Positions 9,752 through 18,272 of a stretch of DNA of 64,000 bases are shown in pieces. The translations under genes and the position numbers were made by a program. The stretch's first letter is position 1; every line of letters starts with the position of its first letter. The notes under the pieces are model-generated. The model made no database searches. It saw nothing but the letters and a program-made list of their open reading frames with translations, and had not been told where the DNA came from. The DNA is from CAWIUB01 sp963839175 (GTDB lineage: Bacteria > Actinomycetota > Actinomycetes > Mycobacteriales > Jatrophihabitantaceae): assembly GCA_963839175.1 (NCBI GenBank), contig CAWIUB010000010.1, positions 1 through 64,000 on the forward strand, written 5' to 3'.

Positions 9752-10301
9752 TGGCAGCGACTCCCGACGGGCATTCCGCACCGACTTCGGCCTGTCCATG
9801 TCGAATGAACATGCCGTCAGGCGGATCTTCATGCACTGTCGCAACGCACGCATTCGGCACGAGCGGGAGCTTTAACAACGGACGTCGCCGGCCGCGTTCG
9901 GCCTCGGAGATCCAGCGCCGTTCGGCATGGCACCCGGGCATCACGCTGTTCCCGCTGAGGGCCAGGTGTCTGGATCGCCGGCGGGCGTCGCCGATCGTTC
10001 TCGGCACGTTCGGCCGGTCCGAGCAGCTGGGCGCGTCACCTTGCGCGTGAGCAGCTCGGTTCCGGCGTGCGCGGCCACGTCCGCACGCTGGGCTGCGGCA
10101 ACGGGCGCGGGGTGCGTCGGATGCGCCATCACCTTCCGCAGCGTTATGTCAGGTCATCCGTGCGGCAATGCGACACCGGGCGGCGCGGCCTGCCATACCG
10201 GTCGCCAGCGGGTCCACTGACTGGTTCGCCGGCCCCGGGAGCGACACAGTAATTGTGGGTGAATGGGTTCGCTCGAAGGCACCGAGGGCCCGGAAAACAA
10301 G
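9752..10301. other. Gene-free stretch
   Basis: No recognisable gene lies between repeat copy B and the tRNA-like sequence. One frame ending at 9875 reads AFRTDFGLSMSNEHAVRRIF; it has no start site of its own and I do not recognise it. Confidence 0.45.
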
Positions 10302-10373
10302 GCCCCGCGCACAACGGTGGACCGGCTTGGCCTTCTAAGCACTTGGCCGCAGGTTCGATTCCTGCCGGGGGCA
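10302..10373 (+). pseudogene. Degenerate tRNA-Arg(UCU)-like sequence / possible attachment-site scar
   Basis: A 72-base stretch has a perfect T-arm (GCAGG, loop TTCGATT, CCTGC at 10349-10365) and a 3' acceptor strand CGGGGGC plus A. The 5' end GCCCC can pair with this over five bases. A CTTCTAA loop at 10332-10338 sits where the anticodon (TCT) belongs. The anticodon stem and D-arm pair poorly (only two clean anticodon-stem pairs), so I judge it non-functional. tRNA 3' halves are common integration targets, and the relaxase remnant and repeats lie on its left side. Confidence 0.55.
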
Positions 10374-10575
10374 CAATTTCCCAGCAATAGAAGCGAATTC
10401 CGGCGCATGGCTAGCGGGGCCGCAGCACTCGGGTGCCTCTGCGATCGGGTTAGGGCGAGCGCCCGGCGGAACTGGGGCCCAACAGTTCCGGGGTTTGCTG
10501 CACTGGGCGGACGCCGAGCTCCATGGCACGCATGAAGCGGCGCTCAGATGTCCGGCGCCTCTGTTCGCACGGTGG

Positions 10576-10854
10576 TCAGCCCTGTCGGTAGACGTCGGCG
10601 CGGTGGTCAATGCGGGCGACCAGCACGGTGTGGGCTGCCTCGTCAAGGCGGATGATCACGCGATAGTCGCCGCGGCGGGCGCTGCGGTAGCCGGACAGCT
10701 CGCCGGTGAGCGGTTTGCTCAGCTGGGCGGGGTTGTCGGCCAGCGACCCGGTGATGAACTCGACGATCGCGGTCGCCACCCTGGCGGGCAGTCGGTTCAA
10801 GCCCCGTCGGGCGCGGCTGTGGACTTCGATGCGCCATGGCCAGGCCTCGGTCAC
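10576..10854 (-). CDS. RelE/ParE-family toxin
   Basis: A 92-residue RelE-like toxin, by family an mRNA-cleaving ribosome-dependent endonuclease that slows translation when its antitoxin is lost. The family pattern is clear: an N-terminal strand (WRIEVHSRARRGLNRLP), a basic middle (PLTGELSGYRSARRGDYRVI) and a C-terminal strand (HTVLVARIDHRADVY). Its ATG overlaps the antitoxin stop codon (ATGA), so the two are translated in tandem. Confidence 0.88.
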   Translation of the reverse strand: MTEAWPWRIEVHSRARRGLNRLPARVATAIVEFITGSLADNPAQLSKPLTGELSGYRSARRGDYRVIIRLDEAAHTVLVARIDHRADVYRQG

Positions 10855-11126
10855 CCGGGAGGCAGCCCGAACTCGGCGCGCAGCTGGTCGCCGCTGACCG
10901 TATCGCCGGCGGCGTACTCGCGTTCGGCTTCGGCAAGCGTCTCGCGGATACCGGGCTTCGACAGCCAGTACAGCGTCTCGTGCAGGGACTCGAGGTCGTC
11001 GGCGGCCATCAGCACCGCCGCGGGACGTCCGTGCCGGGTGATGGTGATGATCTCGTGGGTGGTTTCGGCCTCGTCGACCAGTCCCGACAGCTTGTCCTTG
11101 GCTTCACCGAGCGGTACGGTTCGCAT
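10851..11126 (-). CDS. Phd/YefM-type antitoxin
   Basis: A 91-residue antitoxin. The N-terminal DNA-binding/dimer part reads MRTVPLGEAKDKLSGLVDEA and continues through ITITRHGRPAAVLMAADDLE, the hallmark of Phd/YefM proteins. The acidic C-terminus should wrap the RelE-type toxin encoded downstream. Such antitoxins normally repress their own promoter. The start at 11126 lies only six bases after a TATAGT box, so the message may be leaderless. Confidence 0.88.
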   Translation of the reverse strand: MRTVPLGEAKDKLSGLVDEAETTHEIITITRHGRPAAVLMAADDLESLHETLYWLSKPGIRETLAEAEREYAAGDTVSGDQLRAEFGLPPG

Positions 11127-11132
11127 GCCCCC

Positions 11133-11138
11133 ACTATA
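11133..11138 (-). promoter_or_regulatory. Probable -10 box of the toxin-antitoxin operon
   Basis: TATAGT on the minus strand, with six bases to the antitoxin ATG. Transcription would begin at or next to the ATG, as in leaderless actinobacterial messages. No convincing -35 box was found. Confidence 0.45.
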
Positions 11139-11557
11139 GCCTTGCTTTTGGCCGGCGACTAGACAGACAATTAGCCACAGTGTGCCTAACGTAAGCGTCA
11201 GTGTGCCGACCAAGATCAGGAGCATTGATTTCGGCCAGCCTTCCCGGCCGCCTGACAGGGATCGGTCGCCGTATCGCCGGGCAGCGTTCGTCGTGTACGG
11301 CGCTCGTAGACAGTGTTAGCGGGACCGGACGGAGGTGATCGTTGTGGGGAGGCTGCGCGGTCGAACCCGCGCGGCGACCCAGGACCTGCGACGCGCGCCG
11401 CGCTTGACGTAGCAAGAAGGTTCTCACCAACGGATCGGTTGTCGGCGCATTCCGCGTCGCGCGTGGGTGAAATGGCAGAACCCGCCGATACCTGGCACGG
11501 AATGCGCACGTGGTGACGGCTTGCGTGTACGCGTCGAAAGTCGGCCAGCGCGCATCA
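11139..11557. other. Gene-free stretch
   Basis: Between the toxin-antitoxin promoter and the 3' end of the dehydrogenase gene. No recognisable coding or RNA gene; it contains the upstream region of the toxin-antitoxin operon. Confidence 0.5.
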
Positions 11558-12577
11558 TCACCGCTGCCCGGGGCGGACCATGACCTTGACCGTGGTTGCG
11601 TCGCGGCGGCCCGCGGTAAGCGCCTGTTCGACCTCGTTCAGTCCGTAGTGCCCTGTGACGAGCCGGTCGAGGTCGACCTGCCCGGACGAGGCGAGCGAGA
11701 TCGCGGTGGGCCACGTGTTGGCGTATCGGAATACGCCGGTCACCGTGATTTCCCGGTCCTGCAAGTGTGCGAGCGGGAGTCTCACCTCGTCTCCGCCCAT
11801 GCCGACCAGCGCCACCCGTCCCGCTCGGCCGACGGCACTTACGGCATCCCAGGTCGCTTGTGAGTTGCCGGAGCACTCGAGTAAGACGTCCGCCTCGATA
11901 CCGCTCTTGGCAAGAGGAGTCGACCCGACGTCGATGGGCGTCAGACCGAGATCTTCAGCAAGCGCCAACCGCTGCGGGTTGACGTCAGTGATCGCGACCT
12001 GGACGGCACCGTAAGCGCGGGCGGTCTGCCCTGCGATGAGGCCAATCGGCCCGGCACCGGTGACCAGCACCCGGGAATCCGGGTCGACGTGGGCACGCCG
12101 GCAGGCCCATACCCCGACCGACAGCGGCTCGAGCAAGCCGGCGGCGTCGTCGCTCATGCTGTCCGGCACGGCATAAACGAAGCTTTCGGGCATCACCACA
12201 TACTCGGCGAACGCGCCATCGTGTGGCGGGGTGGCGAAGAACCGGACACTAGGGCAGAGGTTGTAGCGGCCAGCGAGGCACTGCACGCAGTTGCGGCAGG
12301 GGACTCCCGGTTCCAGCGACACCCGCTGTCCGACGGACAGGGAGGTGACGCCGGATCCGACGCTGGCAACCACGCCGCCGGCCTCGTGACCAAGCACGAG
12401 TGGCGCATCGACGACGTAGGGCCCGATCCGACCGTGCTCGTAGTAGTGCACGTCCGAGCCGCACACGCCGACCGATCCGATCTGGACCAGGACTTCCCCG
12501 GCGCCGGGAGCGGGAATTGGGCGCTGCTCCACAGCCACCTCGCCGGCACCGCGCAACACGCTGACCTGCATGGTCAT
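11558..12577 (-). CDS. Zinc-dependent medium-chain dehydrogenase (sorbitol/xylitol dehydrogenase type)
   Basis: A 339-residue MDR-family enzyme expected to oxidise a polyol such as sorbitol, xylitol or L-iditol with NAD+. Catalytic zinc ligands are Cys39 (VCGSDVHYYEHGRIG) and His64-Glu65 (LGHEAGG). The structural zinc is held by Cys94, 97, 100 and 108 (CRNCVQC ... NLC). The Rossmann motif VTGAGPIGLIAG sits in the middle. The CGSDVHYYEHGRIG context is typical of the sorbitol dehydrogenase branch. A SorC-type sugar-sensing regulator remnant lies divergently next to it, which supports a polyol role. Confidence 0.85.
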   Translation of the reverse strand: MTMQVSVLRGAGEVAVEQRPIPAPGAGEVLVQIGSVGVCGSDVHYYEHGRIGPYVVDAPLVLGHEAGGVVASVGSGVTSLSVGQRVSLEPGVPCRNCVQCLAGRYNLCPSVRFFATPPHDGAFAEYVVMPESFVYAVPDSMSDDAAGLLEPLSVGVWACRRAHVDPDSRVLVTGAGPIGLIAGQTARAYGAVQVAITDVNPQRLALAEDLGLTPIDVGSTPLAKSGIEADVLLECSGNSQATWDAVSAVGRAGRVALVGMGGDEVRLPLAHLQDREITVTGVFRYANTWPTAISLASSGQVDLDRLVTGHYGLNEVEQALTAGRRDATTVKVMVRPGQR

Positions 12578-13361
12578 ATGCGCTCACTCTCATTTGAGCA
12601 GCTTCAGAAGCAGCGAGCGGTTACGTGATCAGCTCGGCCTGAATCGTGCGGTCGTCGTGAATGGCGTCGATGGTGACAACGCCGCAACCCGGGACCAGCT
12701 CGGTGCGATCGCCGCTTCGCTTCTCGAGGAGATCGTCACGCCGCAGGATGTGCTGGGCGTCGGCTGGTCTCGCGCGGTGTTGTGCATGGCCGAGCATGTG
12801 CGCCGGCTCAAGGTGGGCGAGATCGTGCAGCTCACCGGGGCGCTTGCGCGTCGCGATGTGACGACGAACATCGTCGAGCTGGTCGACCGGCTGGCCAACC
12901 TAAGCGGCGGCAGCGGGTACTCGTTCTACGCACCGATGTTCGTGTCCGATCCGGCTACCGTCGAGGCCATGCGACGTCAGCCGGAGGTCGCGGCAGCGTT
13001 CGCGCGGTTCCCAGGCGTCACGAAGGCGGTGGTTGGGGTCGGCGGCTGGCGGCCACCACACTCAACCCTGCACGACGCGCTAACACCCGACGAGCAGGCC
13101 GCCCTGCAACGCCACGACGTGCTCGCCGATCTATCCGGAACGTTCGTCGACTCCTCCGGTGAGCCGTTGACGATGCCGATGAACAAGCAGGTGATCGGTA
13201 TTAGCGCCGAACAGCTGAGAAGCGTGCCCGAGGTCATCGGCATCGTCTACGGCCCGGAAAAAGCGCCGGCAGTACGCGTCGCCGTCCGCGCCGGCTACGT
13301 AGGAAGCCTTGTCACGACCGCCGCATTCGCGCAAGAGCTACTCGCTGAGGAGCCACGATAG
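12570..13361 (+). pseudogene. SorC-family regulator lacking its DNA-binding domain
   Basis: The ORF encodes the sugar-phosphate-binding effector domain of SorC/DeoR-type regulators: SERLRDQLGLNRAVVV, VLGVGWSRAVLCMAEHV, VVGVGGWRPPHSTL, MPMNKQVIGISAEQLRSVPEVIGI and a C-terminal RAGYVGSLVTT. Family members are ~310-330 residues, with a helix-turn-helix in the first 50-60. Here that part is missing and the ORF starts inside the start region of the divergent dehydrogenase. Either a deletion removed the 5' end, or an HTH-less protein is made from an internal start. I favour a pseudogene. Confidence 0.7.
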
Positions 13362-13462
13362 TGATGCCTTCCGCCCAGCCCCGTTGCGAGCCGGTTCATC
13401 CCGCCACCACGCCGACGAGCCACCGCCGACCGGTCGACTGGGCGATCGGTCAGTGGCGATGA

Positions 13463-13880
13463 TCATCGCGAGCGCCGCCACCGCGACGACGACCGTCGCG
13501 GCTGCGGTGGCTGCCGGACCAAATCTGAGGCGGTGCGCTGGGCGATGCGGTCCGGCGGGCCGAGCTGCGAGTCCAGCTGGGACAGCAAAGCGCGATTGAT
13601 CGCATCCTGAGCCACCAACACCGGTCGGTTGCCAGATCGGCAACCTGCGCCTCGAGAACGTCGCGCCCCCGCTGCGCAACGAACGGGGCCGGCTCCACCC
13701 CCGGGAGCCGCGTCCAGACTGCCCCACTCGGCGATAACCCTGGCTTGCCGCTTGCCCGCCCACGGGCCGTAGTCGCGGTCGATCAGCCGCTTGTCGACCA
13801 CCACCGGCGCGGCCGCCCGCGCGGTGACGATCCGTTCGAGGCAGGGACCGTTGGCGACGGTTCGCACTTGACGGCGGGCC
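13463..13880 (-). pseudogene. Histidine-phosphatase-family remnant, frameshifted
   Basis: On the minus strand one frame reads VVVDKRLIDRDYGPWAGKRQ and AEWGSLDAAPG, a second PAPFVAQRGRDVLEA, and the first resumes with PVLVAQDAINRALLSQLDSQ and LGPPDRIAQRT. Joined, they match the middle and end of a phosphoglycerate-mutase-like phosphatase. The N-terminal RHG catalytic motif is absent and at least two frameshifts break the rest. Confidence 0.65.
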
Positions 13881-13981
13881 CCTCCGCCGTGCTGATCTCC
13901 TCAGCTTATCCGGTGCGCCAACGACGCGTCAGCGTCTGAAGTAGGCCCGCTGGCGGCCGTCTACCACGGTACGGTGCCGGC

Positions 13982-14374
13982 ATGGTGACCGTCGAGGACG
14001 CGGCTCGACTCGCGTTGGCATTACCGGAGGTGACCGAAGGACAGCGATACGGCAACCGGACCTGGTCCGTCGGCGGTAAAGCGTTTGCCTGGGAACGGCC
14101 CTTCAGCAAGGCGGACATCAAACGGTTCGGCGACACTCCGCCACCCGATGGACCGATTATCGCGGTCCGAGTGTCCGACCTGGGAGAGAAGGAGGCCGTG
14201 CTCGGTGGGAACCCGACAGCGCTGTTCACGATCCCACACTTTGCCGGATACGCGGCCGTTCTCATCAAACTAAACAAGGTCTCCAAGAAGGCCCTGGAAG
14301 AAGCACTCGTCGACGGCTGGTTGGCATGCGCGCCGCCGAGGCTTGCGGATCAGTATCTCAAGACGGAGGCGTAG
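13982..14374 (+). CDS. MmcQ/YjbR-family protein
   Basis: A 130-residue member of the MmcQ/YjbR (CyaY-like fold) family: TVEDAARLALALPEVTEGQR, GKAFAWERPF, LFTIPHFAGYAAVLIKL and a C-terminal ALVDGWLACAPPRLAD. These proteins are often labelled DNA-binding, but their biochemical role is unsettled. ATG start; the gene stands alone and looks complete. Confidence 0.85.
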   Translation: MVTVEDAARLALALPEVTEGQRYGNRTWSVGGKAFAWERPFSKADIKRFGDTPPPDGPIIAVRVSDLGEKEAVLGGNPTALFTIPHFAGYAAVLIKLNKVSKKALEEALVDGWLACAPPRLADQYLKTEA

Positions 14375-14887
14375 AGCGGTCTTCGCCAGCACCAAGACGG
14401 CCCTTCCGCCCCGGCTCAGGGCTCTGAGGCTCAGATCGAGCTTGGTGTGCACCACATCAACCCTGATGCCGAACAGGTTGATGGCGGTGCAGAATACAGA
14501 CTCCTCGGCCCGCAGCACTTGATAGGCGTCCGCGAATTGGTGTTCCATCATGCTGATCGTGATCACGCGCCGTTGCACGTGCAGAGGCGGCAAGGCGACG
14601 CGTGATACCTCCCGCGGCGGGTCCCGCAGAGAAACGCTGCCTTCGTCGAACGCGTCTAGCCCAAGCCGAGGTGCGGCGTGACCTGGGCAAGGCACGGCCA
14701 GCCGGACAACCGAAGAGCGCGTTCGCGTGAACGCGCTCTCCATCTCACCAGGACACAGCCGATGGGTACAGGCGCGTCTTGTTTACATCGGCCGGAACGC
14801 GCTCTTGATCAAATGCTGGCGCACAGGATCGAGCCCACCGAGGCTGGTCGAAACGTCAGAGCACCACTGCGCAAGTGATCGAACACT
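14375..14887. other. Gene-free stretch
   Basis: Convergent gap between the MmcQ-like gene and the NAD(P)-binding protein gene. No domain-like ORF is visible. The fragment gaacgcgctct occurs near 14727 and again near 14798, too short to interpret. Confidence 0.45.
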
Positions 14888-15532
14888 TCAGTAGGCGACG
14901 CAGAATCGCTGACGGGCGTGGTCCGGGTTCTCGATCTCATCGACGAATGCGATGGCGTAGTCCTCGGCCGAGATGTCACTGTTGCCGTCGTCGTCGGCCA
15001 GCAGTTGGTCGCCGCCGATGCGGAAGGTGCCGGTGCGCTCGCCCGGTTGCAGGGTGGCGCCAGGCGACAGGTAGGTCCAGTCAAGGTCGCTGACCGTGCG
15101 GTACGCGTCGAGCACTGCGGCGTGGGCGAGCGCCTCGGGCTTGTACAGGTCGGGGAAGCCCGGGGAGTCTACGAGTCTCTGGCCGGGCGCGACCTGCAGG
15201 CTGCCCGCGCCGCCGACCACGATCAGGCGACGCACTCGGGCTGCCCGGACCCCCTCGATGAGGGCTTGGTTCGCGGCCAGGAAGGGCCCGGTCGGCTCCG
15301 AACCGTCGCGGGGCGGAGCCAGTGCCGAGGCGACAACATCGTGCCCGGCGGCCAGTTCCGCGACCCTGCCGGGGTCGGCGGCGTCGGCGGCGACGACGGT
15401 CAGCTTCGGGTCTTCGAGGCTCGGGCCGCGGCCCGAGCGGGTGACTGCGGTGAGCTCGTGGCCGCGACGCAGCGCTTCCGCGGCGATGCGGCTACCGACC
15501 ATCCCGGCGGCACCAAACAGCAGGATCTTCAT
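14888..15532 (-). CDS. NAD(P)-binding (NmrA/SDR-like) oxidoreductase
   Basis: A 214-residue atypical short-chain dehydrogenase-fold protein. It begins with the nucleotide-binding motif LLFGAAGMVGSRIAAEALRR. It contains RLIVVGGAGSLQVAPGQ and YLSPGATLQPGERTG, and a C-terminal AEDYAIAFVDEIE, as in the YwnB/NmrA-like NAD(P)H-binding family. Substrate unknown; members act as redox sensors or reductases. Complete. Confidence 0.82.
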   Translation of the reverse strand: MKILLFGAAGMVGSRIAAEALRRGHELTAVTRSGRGPSLEDPKLTVVAADAADPGRVAELAAGHDVVASALAPPRDGSEPTGPFLAANQALIEGVRAARVRRLIVVGGAGSLQVAPGQRLVDSPGFPDLYKPEALAHAAVLDAYRTVSDLDWTYLSPGATLQPGERTGTFRIGGDQLLADDDGNSDISAEDYAIAFVDEIENPDHARQRFCVAY

Positions 15533-15653
15533 CAGCTGGCTCCATTCTCGGCGGTCCCCCGGCGAATCAGTCAGCAGACGGGCAGACTATCCGACCCGTT
15601 CTTGACCGGATCACGGCGCTGCGGCGTCGGTACTGCCGGACTACGGTGCACGC

Positions 15654-16073
15654 ATGTCGAGCCGCTTCCGCAACATCACCGTCGACTGCGCCGATGCCCA
15701 GGGGCTCGCCGGGTTCTGGGCCGAGGTGCTCGGCTGGCACGTGTTCTGCGACGACGACCCCGAGGTATTCTTCGGGCCATCGCTGCCACACGTCGGCGAC
15801 GGGCCGTCGATGCTGTTCATCCCGGTACCCGAAGCCAAGACCGCGAAGAACCGAATGCACCTGGACCTGCAGCCCACCGACCGGACCCGCGACGAGGAGG
15901 TCGAACGGCTGATCGCGCTAGGTGCCACGGTCGTCGAGGATCACCGCATCGACGGCGGCGCGGGCTGGGTGTGGATGAGCGACCCGGAAGGCAACGAGTT
16001 CTGCGTCGAACGTGGCGCCAGTGAACGCGCTGCAACACGCCCGCAGCGCTACCGGGTGACCCACGTGAGCTAA
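15654..16073 (+). CDS. VOC-superfamily (glyoxalase-like) protein
   Basis: A 139-residue glyoxalase/bleomycin-resistance fold protein. It opens with FRNITVDCADAQGLAGFWAE, has RMHLDLQPTDRTRDEEVERL in the middle and WVWMSDPEGNEFCVERG near the end. These give the usual metal ligands His in HLDL and Glu in NEFCVE. Function could be dioxygenase, isomerase or drug sequestration; not decidable here. Divergent from the oxidoreductase at 14888-15532. Confidence 0.82.
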   Translation: MSSRFRNITVDCADAQGLAGFWAEVLGWHVFCDDDPEVFFGPSLPHVGDGPSMLFIPVPEAKTAKNRMHLDLQPTDRTRDEEVERLIALGATVVEDHRIDGGAGWVWMSDPEGNEFCVERGASERAATRPQRYRVTHVS

Positions 16074-16189
16074 CGCGGCAGCAGACCGCGCCCGCTTGTA
16101 CGTCTTCGAGGCGGTGCCGTCTCACACGGCACGGCGTCCCGCTCTCACGCGACAGGACCCGCGAGGTGATCGGCGCACTCGACGTCGTG

Positions 16190-16295
16190 ATGATGACCTG
16201 GCGCGCGGGTCGTCGAACGAGAAGGCGAATCGGGAGCTGGGCTGGCGCGCGCCCACCCGAGCTGGCGGCAGGGCTTCCGCACCGGCCTCGGCTAG
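16190..16295 (+). pseudogene. NAD-dependent epimerase/dehydratase, C-terminal stub
   Basis: One frame reads SNEKANRELGWRA and, after a frame change, HPSWRQGFRTGLG followed by a stop. This is the usual last helix and tail of NAD-dependent epimerases. Only about 30 codons survive, so it is a remnant. Confidence 0.5.
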
Positions 16296-16329
16296 CCGCT
16301 CTGGACACGCGGTTCAGGCACAGGCTCGG

Positions 16330-17127
16330 TCACTCGGGTCGGGGGTCCCAGCGGAAGCGTCGGACGGCGACGAATGTGCCCACCACGCCCCAGGCGAGCA
16401 GGACAGCGAGGTGATTCCACGCGAAGCCGGTGTGACGCCCGAAGGGGCCGAGGAGTGCTTGGTTGAACGGGCGGACCGGGAGGATGCCGACGATGGTGTT
16501 GAGCGCTGCGGAGTGGATCGGGAAATAGGTGCCAGACAGGAACACCAGCGGGAACAGGATGAATTGCACCACCGCTGGTGCGGCGTCGGAGTTGGTGATC
16601 AGCGAGGCGACCGCGACTCCCAGAGCGCAGAAGCTGGCAGCGCCGAGCACGAGGGTCAGGATGATCGCGGCCCAGTCGGTGGGCAGCGGAACTCCGTAGG
16701 CGGCACCGATGCTGATGATCAGCGCGACCTCGATGACGCTGATCGCGACGCAGTGCACCACCAGGCCGGCGAAGTACGTCCAGGCCGGCAGCGGGGTGGC
16801 CCGCAGCCGTTTGAGAATGCCGGTCTGGCGGCGGATCGCCAAGCCGATCGCCAGCTGGCTATAGCAAGCTCCGAGTACCGACACCGCGGCAATCGTGGGG
16901 ATGTAGTACTGCAGCGGGGTCAGCCCGTCATAGTACGAGCTCGGTTTGACACCGTTGAACATCGCTCCGAAGATCACGACGATCAGCACGGGGAACATGA
17001 AGGTGAAGAACGCGCTTTGCGGATTGCGCCAAAACGACAGCTGCTCGTAGCGGATCTGGTGACTCAGCAGCGCAACGGGGCCACGCTGCTGAGTCGCAGC
17101 TGGGACGGCGCCGGTCACCGCGCTCAT
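16330..17127 (-). CDS. ABC-2 type transporter permease
   Basis: A 265-residue integral membrane subunit of an ABC-2 exporter. Six hydrophobic segments are visible, starting with FFTFMFPVLIVVIFGAMF and including LVFLSGTYFPIHSAAL, the conserved ABC-2 signature region before the last helices. An amphipathic loop AIRRQTGILKRLRATPLPAW is typical of DrrB/NodJ-like drug or polysaccharide exporters. The start overlaps the end of the ATPase gene by four bases, so the two are translationally coupled. Confidence 0.88.
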   Translation of the reverse strand: MSAVTGAVPAATQQRGPVALLSHQIRYEQLSFWRNPQSAFFTFMFPVLIVVIFGAMFNGVKPSSYYDGLTPLQYYIPTIAAVSVLGACYSQLAIGLAIRRQTGILKRLRATPLPAWTYFAGLVVHCVAISVIEVALIISIGAAYGVPLPTDWAAIILTLVLGAASFCALGVAVASLITNSDAAPAVVQFILFPLVFLSGTYFPIHSAALNTIVGILPVRPFNQALLGPFGRHTGFAWNHLAVLLAWGVVGTFVAVRRFRWDPRPE

Positions 17128-18087
17128 CTGGCGCTCCTGATCAGCGGGCCGCGTCGCGGGGTTGTCTGCTCCGCCGCGGAGGACGCAGCACTCTCGGCGG
17201 TCAGCTGCAGGTAGACATCCTCCAGGCTGGGCCGCTGCACCGTCAGGTCCGGCAACGTATGGCCGCGGCGCAGCGCCCACCCGGTAAGCCGGTGCAGCAC
17301 CTCGGTCGGCTCGTCAGCCTCGATGGTGACCAGCCGGTTCTCGGTCGGTGGACGGCACGATCGGCAGCTCTGACGGCGCACAGCCGTCCGGCAGGGTGAA
17401 CTGGATCCGGGCACGCGCCGTGTCGCGACCGCCGATGGTGGCCGGGTCGCCCTGGGCCACGATGGCCCCCGCCGCAATGACCGCGACCCGGTCGGCCAGC
17501 TGCTGGGCCTCCTCCATGTAGTGGGTCGTGAGCAGGATCGTGGTACCCGCCGCCCGCAGGTCGCGCACCAGCTGCCACGCGTCGCGCCGGGCGCTAGGGT
17601 CGAAACCCGTTGTCGGCTCGTCCAAGAACAACAGCCGCGGATTGCCGATCACACCCAACGCCAGATCCAGCCGGCGCTTCTGCCCGCCGGACAGATCCTT
17701 GACCTTCGTGCGTTCGTTGCCGTCCAATCCCACCACGCCGATCACCTCGTCGACGTCGAGCGGGGCCGGGTAATACCCGGCGTTGCGGGCGATCGTCTCG
17801 CGCACGGTCAGGTACGGCTCGACCGCAATGTCCTGCAACACCAGCCCGATCTGCTCACGCAACCGACGCGCGCTGCTGCGGACACCCGGGTCCAAGCCGA
17901 CCACCTCGACGCGGCCGGCGTCTCGGCTGCGGAACCCCTCCAAGACTTCCAGTGTCGTCGTCTTGCCTGCTCCGTTGGGACCGAGCAATGCGAAAATCTC
18001 ACCGTCCTCGACGGTGAAGCTCACACCCCCGACCGCCTGCACCGCGCCATAGCGCTTCGCCAAACCATCCACCACCACAGCTCTCAT
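17124..18087 (-). CDS. ABC-2 exporter ATP-binding protein (DrrA-like), frameshifted
   Basis: ATPase of the exporter. Walker A (LLGPNGAGKTT), Q-loop (IGLVLQDIA), signature (DLSGGQKRRLDLA), Walker B (LLFLDEPTTGFD) and H-loop (LLTTHYMEEA) are all present in one frame from 18087 to about 17345. The C-terminal domain (RLVTIEADEPTEVLHRL ... SLEDVYLQL) continues in another frame down to 17124. A one-base shift near 17340-17350 separates them, so this is either a broken gene or a sequence error. AAAGGA precedes the ATG. A shared palindromic site lies 93 bases upstream, at 18181-18204. Confidence 0.85.
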
Positions 18088-18180
18088 CCCGACGGTTCCT
18101 TTGGCAGTCGCAGCGCCCGGCATGCTCCTCGACGAGGACCAGGTCCGATCTGGTACAGCGTGCGTTCGTCGTGCGCGCGA

Positions 18181-18204
18181 GACATCCGCCAGTTGGCCGA
18201 GATC
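18181..18204. promoter_or_regulatory. Shared palindromic operator, site 1
   Basis: A 24-bp imperfect palindrome with left half GACATCCGCCA and right half TGGCCGAGATC, separated by two bases. It lies 93 bases upstream of the ABC exporter ATPase start. It matches five other intergenic sites in this window. There is no T-run after it, so it is not a simple terminator of the upstream MFS gene. Confidence 0.7.
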
Positions 18205-18272
18205 CGGCCAGCACATCGTCTCCTCGCTCGGCTCCACCTCGCCGCGCTCGACGACCCCCGCCTGCCACGCGG

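Noticed and set aside
10144..10408. Minus-strand ORFs reading PAGIEPAAK and GRNRTCGQV
   Set aside because: These strings are the classic false proteins made by translating the antisense strand of a tRNA; they overlap the tRNA-Arg-like sequence.
18181..18204. Shared palindromes as transcription terminators or short peptides (frame reads DIGQLAD)
   Set aside because: No T-run follows them, the stems are conserved in sequence and not only in pairing, and the peptide reading appears on both strands simply because the site is palindromic.
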